Assembly (NCBI RefSeq): GCF_016583745.1
Contig: NZ_NRRQ01000007.1
Coordinates: forward strand, 40,392-104,391
Length of the DNA stretch: 64,000 bases
Reading direction: 5' to 3'
From: Chromatium okenii
GTDB taxonomy: Bacteria > Pseudomonadota > Gammaproteobacteria > Chromatiales > Chromatiaceae
Both the position numbers and the translations under genes were made by a program. Positions 43,101 through 51,455 of the stretch are shown one piece after another (the stretch's first letter is position 1; every line of letters starts with the position of its first letter). Below the pieces are notes generated by a model that was not told where the DNA came from, searched no databases, and was given only the letters and a program-made list of their open reading frames with translations.

Positions 43101-44910
43101 TCCAGTAATACAGGGCGGCTCAACAAATTGCACTGCAACGCCAAATACCGGTTACACATTTACTGGCTTTGGTGGCGATTGCTACGGCACGAGTTGCAGC
43201 TTGACGAATGTCACGGCGAATAAAACTGTGACGGCGAATTTCACTGCTAAAAAATTCACCGTTAGCACACTTGCTAAGCCTTCAATTGGCGGAAGCGTGA
43301 GTTGCAGCGTTAATCCAGTTAGTTATGGCGGCTCCAGTAATTGCACTGCGACAGCAAATGCGGGTTATACGTTTACTGGATTTGCTGGTGATTGCAGCGG
43401 CACGAGTTGCAGCTTGACGAATGTCACCAGCAATAAAAATGTGACGGCGAATTTCACTGCTAAAAAATTCACCGTTAGCATACTTGCTAATCCTTCAATT
43501 GGCGGCGGCGTGAGTTGCAGCGTGAATCCGGTTGCTTATGGTGGTTCGAGTAATTGCACTGCGACAGCAAATACGGATTATACGTTTGCTGGATTTAGCG
43601 GCGATTGCAGCGGCAAGAGTTGCAGCTTGACGAATGTCACGGCGAATAAAACTGTGACGGCGAATTTCACTGCTAAAAAATTCACCGTTAGCACACTTGC
43701 TAAGCCTTCAATTGGCGGAAGCGTGAGTTGCAGCGTTAATCCAGTTAGTTATGGCGGTTCGAGTAATTGCAGCGCCACGCCAAACTCCGGTTACACGTTT
43801 ACTGGATTTGCTGGTGATTGCAGCGGCACCTATTGCAGCTTGAATAACGTCACCAGCAACAAAACTGTGACGGCGAATTTCACCGCAATCACTTATCCAA
43901 TTAACGCCACTGCGAATCCTTCAATTGGCGGTAGCGTGAATTGCAGCGTTAATCCAGTGAGTTATGGCGGCTCCAGTAATTGCACCGCAACAGCAAATGC
44001 GGGTTATACGTTTACTGGCTTTGGTGGTGATTGCAGCAGCACCTATTGCAACTTGAATAACGTCACCGGCAATAAAACTGTGACAGCGAATTTCACCGCA
44101 ATCACTTATCCAATTAACGCCACTGCCAATCCGTCAATTGGTGGCAGCGTGAGTTGCAGCGTTAATCCGGTGACTTATGGCGGTTCCAGTAATTGCACCG
44201 CAACGCCAAACTCCGGTTACACGTTTACTGGATTTGGTGGTGATTGTTACGGCGCGAGTTGCAGTTTGACGAATGTTACTGCGAATAAAATCGTGACGGC
44301 AAATTTCAAGTTAACAGCAGGTTATGTGCTTAATGTCATTAAAAAAGGCACGGGATCGGGTGTTGTCACTACTACTGATGGTAAAATCAACTGCGGCATG
44401 GATTGCAATGAAAGCCATACAAATGGACAATCAGTCACACTGAAAGCGATTGCTGATGTTGGTTCTGTATTTACCGGTTGGAGTGGCGCTTGTAATGGCT
44501 CAAGCACCTGCACGATCAGCATGAACGCAACACAAAATGTTACAGCAACATTTACTGCAACTGCGGTTGATTTGGCAATTACCAATATGGTTATTACGCC
44601 CACGACACCAATCATCAATGGTCTTTTTGATGTGGCAGTTACGGTAAAGAACTTTTCTAAAAAAGCATTGGACGCTGGCAGTTTAACCATTTGGAAAAGT
44701 CAAACCAAGATCGGTACTTGCGGGGCATTGGGCAATGCACAAACTAAAGTTGGTAGCTTGGCTGCTGGGGCGAGTCGCACGTTAACAGCGCGATTACGGA
44801 CTCCCAACGCGGGAACTTATACTGCACGGGCATTTATTGATAGCCGCTGCACTACAACGGAATCCAACGAAGCGGATAATCAACTGACCAAAAGCTATAC
44901 AGTGAAATAA
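40027..44910 (+). CDS. Giant secreted DUF1566 protein with Cys-rich repeats and CARDB domain
   Basis: About 1627 residues, exported (signal peptide about 1-30, cut after HADG or near it). Two DUF1566 pairs (C-type-lectin-like; about 32-340 and 430-765) each end in a VRLVRGG motif. Between and after them lie Gly/Ser-rich repeats such as GSGAGTVTSGDGKINCGSIC with a WSGAC motif. Six tandem units of about 70 residues with four Cys each follow (about 1005-1430), and a CARDB-like C-terminal domain ends it (about 1515-1627). ATG at 40027 has GGAG seven bases upstream and is preferred to 40021. DUF1566 is found in DGR targets; see the finding on codon patterns. Likely a surface or extracellular binding protein; its ligand is unknown. 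Confidence 0.85.
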   Translation: MLDRMRPFHSLARGAGLIALLALTIPTHADGLNDTGITTCSNATQNGLPCPVAGFPRQDAESGSNGFNFTKLDATGNDLPASATDHTCVRDNVTGLIWQVKFSDSYYTFNQAATYTGTVNTTGLCGFNDWRMPNIKELLGIADHGKTNPTIDTNYFPSTPSSRFWSGSPFANGASSAWGVNFYNGDAYNYNRVSNSSVRLVRGGQSFDSFVDNADGTVTQSNTGLMWAKCSEGQTGSGCTGTATTMNWSTALTAANTSRLGGYSDWRLPNFKELQALADYSLYSPAINTSYFPNTPSLWFWSGSPSASIANGAWRVNFNDGNALNLKRGNALLVRLVRGGLAAVSFFDLTVTKTGSGAGTVTSGDGKINCGSICSATLNGSITLSATADANSTFSGWSGACSNTTGDCTVTMSEAQTVTATFTATATHAAGLNDTGITTCSNETENGLPCPVADFPGQDAEFGTNGFDFTKLDAAGNDLPATATDHTCVRDNVTGLIWQVKLSDSFFAPYQTAAYAETVNSTGLCGFNDWRMPNPKELMGIADHSRYSPAINTNYFPDTPSSGFWSGSPLADDAQYAWVVGFNDGNAHSDVWIYELLVRLVRGGQSFDSFVDNADGTVTQSNTGLMWAKCSEGQTGTNCTGDAKTMNWSAALTAANTSRLGGYDDWRLPNVKELQALVDYSRYSPAIDTTQFPNTQGSWFWSGSPVANFAKYAWYVGFNGNNNYIVYDEFGDAYYGYADRDYDLHVRLVRGGQSFDLFQLTVNTSGTGSGSVSSNPAGINCGSICSATLNGSITLSATADSNSVFTGWSGGGCSGTDNCTVNMNAAQTVTANFDLFSYFSFELTVSKSGSGNGTFSSSDGIINCDPTCWSFSTGFSGGAIVNLIATADSNSVFTGWSGGGCSGTGSCTVTMNAAQTVTANFAPTSYSLSINKSGNGLIYSDDYKINCGSTCSANFNGGIIVNLNATPDAGYMFSNWSNGCTGSGACSILMNSAKAVLATFNPAPTYAIGLVANPSAGGSVTCSVNPVIQGGSTNCTATPNTGYTFTGFGGDCYGTSCSLTNVTANKTVTANFTAKKFTVSTLAKPSIGGSVSCSVNPVSYGGSSNCTATANAGYTFTGFAGDCSGTSCSLTNVTSNKNVTANFTAKKFTVSILANPSIGGGVSCSVNPVAYGGSSNCTATANTDYTFAGFSGDCSGKSCSLTNVTANKTVTANFTAKKFTVSTLAKPSIGGSVSCSVNPVSYGGSSNCSATPNSGYTFTGFAGDCSGTYCSLNNVTSNKTVTANFTAITYPINATANPSIGGSVNCSVNPVSYGGSSNCTATANAGYTFTGFGGDCSSTYCNLNNVTGNKTVTANFTAITYPINATANPSIGGSVSCSVNPVTYGGSSNCTATPNSGYTFTGFGGDCYGASCSLTNVTANKIVTANFKLTAGYVLNVIKKGTGSGVVTTTDGKINCGMDCNESHTNGQSVTLKAIADVGSVFTGWSGACNGSSTCTISMNATQNVTATFTATAVDLAITNMVITPTTPIINGLFDVAVTVKNFSKKALDAGSLTIWKSQTKIGTCGALGNAQTKVGSLAAGASRTLTARLRTPNAGTYTARAFIDSRCTTTESNEADNQLTKSYTVK
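40531..40617 (+). repeat. DGR-like variable region A
   Basis: Twenty-nine codons after the conserved FWSGSP start, ending just before GTCCGG. Together with B and C, most differing codons keep the third base (mostly C or T) and change in bases 1-2. See the findings for the codon table and interpretation. Confidence 0.65.
40939..41025 (+). repeat. DGR-like variable region B
   Basis: Twenty-nine codons with the same boundaries as region A. Variable codons include AGC, ATC, GGC, CGC, CTC and CTC where A has AAC, GGC, AGC, GGC, TAC and TAC, so the third base is kept. Confidence 0.65.
41731..41817 (+). repeat. DGR-like variable region C
   Basis: Twenty-nine codons. At the same sites it has GAC, GAC, TAC, GTC, CAC and GAC. 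The flanks on both sides are nearly identical to region A, so variation is confined to this segment. Confidence 0.65.
42139..42261 (+). repeat. DGR-like variable region D (longer)
   Basis: Forty-one codons, longer than A-C by 12 and rich in NAC/NAT codons for Asn, Tyr and Asp. It shares the start (CCG-x-GCC) and the ending before a VRLVRGG-type motif. Confidence 0.6.
43042..44310 (+). repeat. Six tandem coding repeats of about 210 bases
   Basis: Six units encode patterns such as NPSIGGSVSCSVNPV, SSNCTATANAGYTFTGF, GDCSG and CSLTNVT, each ending TVTANF. Each unit has four Cys in a fixed order. Several neighbouring units are almost identical at the DNA level, which points to recent duplication or gene conversion and to possible assembly ambiguity. 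Confidence 0.85.
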
Positions 44911-44935
44911 TCACCATTTTTAGTGTGATCTTATC

Positions 44936-44966
44936 AGCCCTCTTTTATTGAAAGAGGGCTTTTTTA
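44936..44966 (+). terminator. Rho-independent terminator after the DUF1566 gene
   Basis: A ten-base stem AGCCCTCTTT / AAAGAGGGCT with a TATTG loop, then TTTTTTATTTT on the plus strand only. Confidence 0.92.
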
Positions 44967-45085
44967 TTTTAATAAACATCTTGATGTCGATTCCAGATGT
45001 TGGAATACAATAATAGATTTATACCCATCGTTGTCAGTGACTTGTTTTATATTTATCGCTGTGGCTGGTAACGCTGTAGCTGAAA

Positions 45086-46282
45086 TCACCGCAGCGCGGC
45101 ATAACGCCCCGTCCATTCCAGCAGCCAGCACGGTAATTCCGCTGCTGGCATTGCTTTGGCGACAAAATATCCCTGCGCTAAATCACAATCTTGCTGGCGC
45201 AGAAATTCCCAATCCGCACGATCTTCCACCCCTTCGGCGACAGCCTTCATCTCTAATTGGCGGGCGATGCCGAGACTGGCGCTAAAAATGGCGTGCTTGG
45301 TGTTGTCTTGATTGGCGTTGTGGACGAAACCGCGATCAATTTTGAGTTCACTAAACGCAATATCGCGCAATTGCGCCAGCGACGAATGACCCGTCCCAAA
45401 ATCATCAATCGACAGGCTGATATGTTTCAGCCGCAGGCGGGTGAGAACGTCCAACGGAATGCGTAAATCGGTCATCAAGCGCGATTCCGTCACTTCTAAA
45501 ATCAAATCTTGCGCCGCTATTCCCGCATCAACCAATTGATCCAATACAAAATCAGCAAAATCTAATTGCAGCAAATTATCCATCGACACATTCACCGCCA
45601 CCCGCAGCGCCAGCCCGGCATCGCGCCAGCACCGCGCTTGCGCCAGCGCCTCAATCAACACCACGCGAGTGAGCGCGTCGATCAGTCCGTGCGTTTCCGC
45701 CACGCTAATAAACCGATCTGGGAACACCAGCCCGTCGTCGGGATGTTGCCAGCGCACCAACGTTTCCACGCCAACGAACGCACCGGTCGCCACCTCCACC
45801 TTGGGCTGGTAATAGTTGACCAGCTCGCCGTTCGCAATGGCGCGTTGCACCGCCGCTGCGCCATACGTTCGCGGAATTTCCTGCACCATTTCTGACATCT
45901 GCTCCGACCAGCGCCCCAGCAATATTTGCAACACTTCAGGCTGAATTGGTTTGTGGAGATGTCCTAACATCATCAACTGATGCGCCTGCCCCAGCCGCAC
46001 CGCCATTTCCAAAATGCGCTCATCCTCACCGCTAAACAGCACCAACGCGCCGCGATAACTCCGCGCCACAAGCTGGCGGATGAACTTCACCCCGTCCATG
46101 TCGGGCATATTAAGATCAAGAAAAATCAACCATCTAGTGGTCGGCTGGGCATCCAACATACCCAGTGCCTCTTGACCAGAAGTGCAGGTCTCGACGGAAT
46201 TCTGTCCGAGGTTGACGAGCTGGCGGGCGAGCAGCTTGAGCTGAAAAGGTTCATCGTCAACGAGCAGAATGCTGGGACTCAC
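45086..46282 (-). CDS. Response regulator with c-di-GMP phosphodiesterase domain (REC-EAL)
   Basis: 398 residues. The REC domain (about 1-120) has ILLVDDEPFQ and the phospho-acceptor FLDLNMPDMDG. The EAL domain (about 140-390) starts VGVETLVRWQHP, a variant of EALVRW that keeps the catalytic Glu. NVS, LEVTES, DDFGTGHSSL, LKIDRGFV and AEGVED are all present, so cyclic-di-GMP hydrolysis is likely. It lies 11 bases after the hybrid kinase gene, the likely partner, which is broken here. Confidence 0.93.
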   Translation of the reverse strand: MSPSILLVDDEPFQLKLLARQLVNLGQNSVETCTSGQEALGMLDAQPTTRWLIFLDLNMPDMDGVKFIRQLVARSYRGALVLFSGEDERILEMAVRLGQAHQLMMLGHLHKPIQPEVLQILLGRWSEQMSEMVQEIPRTYGAAAVQRAIANGELVNYYQPKVEVATGAFVGVETLVRWQHPDDGLVFPDRFISVAETHGLIDALTRVVLIEALAQARCWRDAGLALRVAVNVSMDNLLQLDFADFVLDQLVDAGIAAQDLILEVTESRLMTDLRIPLDVLTRLRLKHISLSIDDFGTGHSSLAQLRDIAFSELKIDRGFVHNANQDNTKHAIFSASLGIARQLEMKAVAEGVEDRADWEFLRQQDCDLAQGYFVAKAMPAAELPCWLLEWTGRYAALR

Positions 46283-46293
46283 AGATCAAATTC

Positions 46294-48736
46294 CTATTCT
46301 GAAGGAAGGGCGGCAAGCACCGCCGCGAGGTCACGCTCGAATATAAGGGCAAGCGCTTGGATAGTAACGGCATTTTGTGCTTTGCCCGCCTGTTCGAGCT
46401 GGGTGCAGCTCTCACCTAACGCCAATGCGCCCACTGAACGCGATGAGGATTTCAGCTTGTGAGCGCCATCCGCTACCGCTTGCCAATCACTCCGCACGAG
46501 CGCAGCGCGGATTTCTGCTGCCACCCGCTGCGCTGAAATGCGGTAATCCTGCATAAATTCAGCAACCTGCGCCGGATCATCGCCGATCAGCGTCGGTAAC
46601 ACGGTGCGATCTAACACCGCGAATGCCTGCGTTACCGCTACGGCAGGCAGCGGCAGCCACTTCTCCAGCATCGCCTGCAACCGGTCAAGCAACACCGGCT
46701 TGGATAAATAATCATCCATGCCTGATGCTTTGCAGCGCACTTCCTCACTTTTCAGCGCGTTAGCAGTCAGGGCGATAATCGGCAACCGCTGCCCCGTCCC
46801 TTCGGCGTGGCGAATCGCCGCCGTGAGTTCATAGCCGTCCATTTCCGGCATATTGAGATCAGTCAACAGCAGCGCGTGTTGCCCCGTTTGCCACCGCTCC
46901 AGCGCCGCTTGCCCGTTGTCAGCCACATCCGCCACATAACCGAGCAGCGCCAACTGATGCAAAATCACGCTCTGGTTAATATCGTTGTCTTCGGCAACCA
47001 AAATCAGGCTGCCGCGCCGCAGCGTTGTCTCATGCGACAACGGCGTCACCGCCGCGTAAACCGCGCTCTCATTGAGCGATTGTTCCGAAGCTGGCGCGGC
47101 GCGACCGGCAGCGATGGCAACTGCGTTGAGCAGCGCCCGGCGCGTCAACACGTTGTCGTTGACCCGCACCAGATTGACATCTTCATCGCAGAAATCGCGC
47201 CCAATCACGACAAAATGGGTATCGCTGTCGGGATAAGCACGGGCGCTGGCGCGGAGATCATCCAGCAGGGAATTGGCATTGCGGGCGTCGATGACCACGA
47301 TTGAGCGTCCGGCAGCATGATTGGCAATCCACTGCCGCGCCGTCGTCAGATCGGCAGCGCGGTCAACGAGTGCTTGATCGTAGGTCAGGTAGGTGGCGAG
47401 ATCGTCAGCAATGCCATCCGCGCTATCCATCACCAAACACGGCAGTCCGGCGACATTGGATTGCACCGGATCACCGCCACCGCATTGTTGCGTCGGCAAC
47501 GCAAACGGGATGCGCACACTAAACAGCGAGCCTTGATCGGGTTTGCTTTGCACCGCGATTTCACCGTCCATCAAGCTGGCGAGCTGGCGCGAGATTGCCA
47601 GCCCGAGTCCGGTGCCGCCGAAATGGCGCGTGGTGGAAGTATCTGCTTGAATAAACGGCGTAAACAGCCGCTCCAGCGTAATTTCATCAATCCCAATACC
47701 GTTATCAGCAATTTGAAATTCCAAAATCACCTGTTCAGGGTGCTGTTCAATCAGGACGGCTCGCACCGACACCCGCCCGGGTCGCTCTTTACCACTGGAA
47801 AATTTGATCGCGTTATTGACGAGATTGATGAGAATTTGCCGCAGCCGCCCTGGATCGCCGCTCACGGCGGCGGGAATCGCCGGATCGGTAAACAGCGTTA
47901 ATTCCACGCCTTTTTTCAGCGCCATCCGATCCATGACTTCGCAAATTTGCTCCACCACTTCCGCAACGCCCATCGTCACGCAATCAAGTTGGAGTTTTCC
48001 GGCTTCAATTTTAGAAAAATCGAGAATATCGTTAATCACCGCCAGCAGCGCAAAAGCAGAATCGCGGATGATAATTCGCCATCGCCATTTGTGATTTATT
48101 GAGGCTGCTTTGCTGCAATACGTCGATCATGCCAATCACGCCATTCATCGGCGTGCGAATTTCGTGACTCATCGCCGCCAGAAATTCGGATTTAGCAAGA
48201 TTTGCTTTTTCGGCAGCAATTTTGGCGCTTTCCAATTCGACGTTCTTTTGTTTTAACGCCTGATCAAGCATTTCCCGCTCAATTTCGACCTGACGACGAG
48301 CGGTATTATCAGTGCCAATTAACAGATAACCGATAATCGCGTTTTGAGCATCGCGCAGCGCCGTCACTGAAACCACTGCGGGAAAACGGCTGCCGTCTTT
48401 GCGGATATAAGTCAGCTCATAAATATCCTCGATGCCGCGAGAGGCCTTAAAAATCAACGCCTCAAAGCCGGGCGTAATTGGCGTTGACAATTCGGCGCTC
48501 AATTCCTTGGCGCGGACGATCAATTCTTGTGGATCAGAAATATCGGCGGGTGTGATTTGATTGATCACTTCCGCCGAAGCGTAGCCGAGCATTCGTTCTG
48601 CGCCGACATTAAAAATCTGAATCACACCCTTGGCATCGGTAGCAATACTGGAAAAATTGGCGCTATTGAAAATCGCATTTTGTAAGGCTTTCGAGGTGTT
48701 ACGCGCACTAATGTCGCGGATGGTGGTCTGAATCAC
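46294..48736 (-). pseudogene. Hybrid histidine kinase (PAS-HisKA-HATPase-REC-REC-Hpt), frameshifted
   Basis: Two overlapping frames together encode one kinase. The upstream part (48032-48736) has a PAS domain and the HisKA motif [20 protein letters not shown]. At about 48071-48076 one extra base breaks the frame: removing one T from GCGAATTATC restores [20 protein letters not shown]. The downstream part has the HATPase (GTGLGLAISRQLASLMDGEI), a degenerate REC, a full REC (LLTDLNMPEMDGYEL) and an Hpt domain with the phospho-His in AHKLKSSS. The first residues (GTG start, [12 protein letters not shown]) match the end of a PAS/PAC domain, so the N-terminus also looks lost. It may be a pseudogene or a sequencing error. 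Confidence 0.82.
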
Positions 48737-48916
48737 AGCGTATCGCTCATTAAAGTCTCACGCGAATGTTATTGCTACAGTTGACCTACTTTGAGCTTGT
48801 TTTACACAGATTGCCAACGGTATTTCAGAATGAGGCTTAAATCGCCAATCCAGAATCAATTGATTGCGACCAACAAGTAGGATTGAAAGATTTTCATCGT
48901 AAAGAAGGAACAGAGC

Positions 48917-49385
48917 ATGAATGAACTCAGTAAATTATACGATACTGATTACAGCGCGTGGACATTACAAACAGCGGAGTTAATTCGCGCCGGTCGTTTT
49001 GCGGAATTGGATATTGAACATTTATTAACTGAACTCAGTGATATGAGTAAAAGTGACCGCCGCGAACTTTATAATCGGCTTTTGATTTTGATTGCCCATT
49101 TATTAAAATGGGAATATCAACATCACATTTTATCTGAACGCTGGAAGGATTTTGATGGTCGTAGTTGGCAACGCACTATTATTGAACAACGCAAACGGGT
49201 TGCCGTGTTATTTCGGCAATCACACGGCCTAAAAGGCGTTGTGGACGAAGTGGATTGCTGAGGTTTATCCTGATACAGTTGAGTTGGCGAGCGATGACAC
49301 GCAACTGCCACTCGCAACTTTTCCAACGATATGTTCTTATACGCTTGCACAATTACTGGATAAAACATTTTATCCACAGCAGTAA
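48917..49385 (+). pseudogene. DUF29-family gene, frameshifted
   Basis: The first 105 codons match DUF29 (YDTDYSAWTLQTAELIRAGR, then LLTELSDMSKSDRRELYNRL). An AAAA run at 49231-49234 appears to hold one A too many, causing an early stop at 49261. In the next frame the sequence continues KALWTKWIAEVYPDTVEL to FPTICSYTLAQLLDKTFYPQ and stops at 49383-49385. That ending is the expected DUF29 C-terminus. DUF29 function is not established. Confidence 0.82.
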
Positions 49386-49426
49386 TTTTATTCTATTAAC
49401 GCATTCACCACTTTGGAGAACTACTA

Positions 49427-51319
49427 ATGCGTCACCACCAATCCATTGCTGTATTGACGCGCAGCGCGGGAGTTGCCGCTCTGCTGCTCAGTTTTTCCAT
49501 CAGTAACGCCGTCGGTCTTAATGATACCGGCATTACTACTTGTTCAAATGCGAATCAAAATGGCTTGCCCTGTCCGGTCGCTGGTTTTCCGCGTCAAGAT
49601 GCAGAATTTGGCAGCAACGTATTTACTTTCACTAAATTAGATGCTGCTGGCAATGAATTGCCCGCCAGTGCCACCGATCACGTTTGCGTCCGCGATAATG
49701 TCACTCGTTTAGTATGGCAGGTTTACAATAGCAATACGGGTTACACCGTCAATCAAGCGATTGATTATGTTGAAAATGTTAATGCAGCGTGGCTGTGCGG
49801 ATTCAATGATTGGCGGTTGCCAGAAGTGAAAGAATTGAGCGGAATTGTCGATTATTACGGCAATTATTCTGATCCAACGCTTGATAGTGATGCTTTCCCA
49901 AATGCGCCGAATTCGTGGTTTTGGACGGGTTCATCTTATTCCGGCAGCGCGGATTCGTTTTGGTATGTGTATTTCAGTGATGGCGATGTAAATTATGGCG
50001 ATCCTAATTACAGTCTTTATGTGCGCCCGGTGCGCGGTGGTCGCGCAATTGATACGTTTATTGATAACGGCGATGGCACGGTCACGCAGTCGTATACCGG
50101 GCTGATGTGGGCGAAATGCAGCGCCGGTCAAACTGGCAATACTTGTGCGGGTGCTGCAAGTGAAATGGTGTGGAGTGAGGCGCTGAATGCTGCGTACAAT
50201 TCACGGTTGGGCGGATATAGCGATTGGCGGTTGCCGAATCTGAAAGAATTGCAAGCGTTGGTGAATGAAACCCGTATTGATCCCGCAATTGATACGACTG
50301 CGTTTCCGAATACGCCGAGCGCGTGGTTTTGGTCAAGTTCGCCCTATAGCAGTTATTGGAGCTATGTATGGAATGAGGTAAGCTATGTGTGGAATGTGAA
50401 TTTTTACGATGGTGATTTTTATAATAACTATCAATACAATTTTAATCATGCGCGATTCGTGCGCGGTGGTCAGCCTTTTACTTCTTTTGATTTAAGCGTT
50501 GCTAAAAAAGGCAGCGGCACGGGCACGGTGACGAGTTCGCCCGCCGGTATCAGTTGTGGCACCACCTGCGTGGAACGGTTGGGACAGGGAGCCGCAATAA
50601 CGCTCATCGCCACCCCGGATGCCACGTCCAATTTTGGCGGCTGGAGCGGCGCATGTACCAATAAAACAAGCACTTGCATTGTGAACATGTCAAAAGCTCA
50701 AACCGTCACCGCCACCTTCGCGCCCTTGCCCAATGACAGTCTCACGGTCAGCACCGCCGGCTCCGGCAGCGTGACCAGTTCACCGGCGGGCATTCGCTGC
50801 GGCACGGCGTGTAGCAAAGCATTTATCAGCGGCACCGCCGTCACGCTCACCGCCACTGCGACCGCTGGCGCGATCTTCAGCGATTGGGCGGGCTGCACGC
50901 CGCTTGTGACTAACCCGTTGCAATGTAAGGTTATTTTGAACGGCAAAAAGTCGATCACGGCGACGTTTGGCACGGCAGATATGATCGTCACCGCCATTGC
51001 GTTAACGCCAGTTTCACCTGCCGCCAATAGCGCCTTTACTGCCAAGATTACTGTGAAAAATCAAGGCACTGTGAGCGCAAATGGCGGTTATATGGATGTG
51101 TGGGCACATCAAGCAGCCAAGCAAGGCTGCGGCGCAGATGGTGAACAATGGCTTGAAATTGGCGTATTGGCTGCCGGTGCAACAAAAACATTTACGGTGT
51201 CATTGCCAGCGCAAAAGGCGGGTAATAAAACGCTGCGGGCGCTGGTTGATAGTTGGTGCCAATTACCAGAAACGAATGAAATGAATAATGAGTTTACAAC
51301 CAGCTATACGGTGAAATAA
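49427..51319 (+). CDS. Secreted DUF1566 protein, paralogue of the giant protein
   Basis: 630 residues with a signal peptide ending near NAVG, two DUF1566 domains (about 30-205 and 206-350), two Gly/Ser-rich repeats with WSGAC and WAGC motifs, and a C-terminal CARDB-like domain ending TSYTVK, as in the larger protein. SD GGAG lies eight bases before the ATG. Domain starts DTGITTCSNANQNGLPCPV match the larger protein almost exactly. It also has variable regions (see the next two entries). Confidence 0.85.
   Translation: MRHHQSIAVLTRSAGVAALLLSFSISNAVGLNDTGITTCSNANQNGLPCPVAGFPRQDAEFGSNVFTFTKLDAAGNELPASATDHVCVRDNVTRLVWQVYNSNTGYTVNQAIDYVENVNAAWLCGFNDWRLPEVKELSGIVDYYGNYSDPTLDSDAFPNAPNSWFWTGSSYSGSADSFWYVYFSDGDVNYGDPNYSLYVRPVRGGRAIDTFIDNGDGTVTQSYTGLMWAKCSAGQTGNTCAGAASEMVWSEALNAAYNSRLGGYSDWRLPNLKELQALVNETRIDPAIDTTAFPNTPSAWFWSSSPYSSYWSYVWNEVSYVWNVNFYDGDFYNNYQYNFNHARFVRGGQPFTSFDLSVAKKGSGTGTVTSSPAGISCGTTCVERLGQGAAITLIATPDATSNFGGWSGACTNKTSTCIVNMSKAQTVTATFAPLPNDSLTVSTAGSGSVTSSPAGIRCGTACSKAFISGTAVTLTATATAGAIFSDWAGCTPLVTNPLQCKVILNGKKSITATFGTADMIVTAIALTPVSPAANSAFTAKITVKNQGTVSANGGYMDVWAHQAAKQGCGADGEQWLEIGVLAAGATKTFTVSLPAQKAGNKTLRALVDSWCQLPETNEMNNEFTTSYTVK
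49934..50020 (+). repeat. DGR-like variable region 1 of the paralogue
   Basis: Exactly 29 codons, the same length as regions A-C, ending before VRPVRGG. It is dominated by NAT, NAC, NGC and NGT codons (TAT, GGC, AGC, GAT, AAT, AGT). Confidence 0.6.
50342..50449 (+). repeat. DGR-like variable region 2 of the paralogue
   Basis: Thirty-six codons, rich in Tyr, Asn, Asp and Trp, ending just before ARFVRGG. The extra codons lie mid-segment and include a short repeat of the YVWN pattern. Confidence 0.55.
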
Positions 51320-51347
51320 AAAACAATCGCCGTTAATGCGGTATTCA

Positions 51348-51390
51348 GTAACGGCACTGCACTTTTTTTGCGCAGAGACAGTGCCGTTGC
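51348..51390. other. Inverted repeat downstream of the DUF1566 paralogue
   Basis: GTAACGGCACTG and CAGTGCCGTTGC pair over 12 bases (one G-T) around a 19-base loop that contains the only T tract. Lacking a T tract after the stem, it is not a standard terminator. Confidence 0.5.
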
Positions 51391-51455
51391 ATTGCTAGGC
51401 GTAGCGTGGTTTTCTATCCACATTGTTTCATTGTGAAATCCCGACTCGCCTCACC

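Noticed and set aside
43042..44310. Regular repeats suggesting a CRISPR array
   Set aside because: The repeats are about 210 bases, in frame, and encode a conserved Cys-rich domain; there are no short palindromic repeats or unique spacers of constant length.
38248..50000. A DGR reverse transcriptase near the variable regions
   Set aside because: No frame in the window shows a YxDD-type polymerase motif with flanking reverse transcriptase domains, and no AAC-rich template repeat was seen outside the coding regions.
51348..51390. Inverted repeat as a rho-independent terminator
   Set aside because: The T tract is in the loop rather than after the stem, so it does not fit the standard form.
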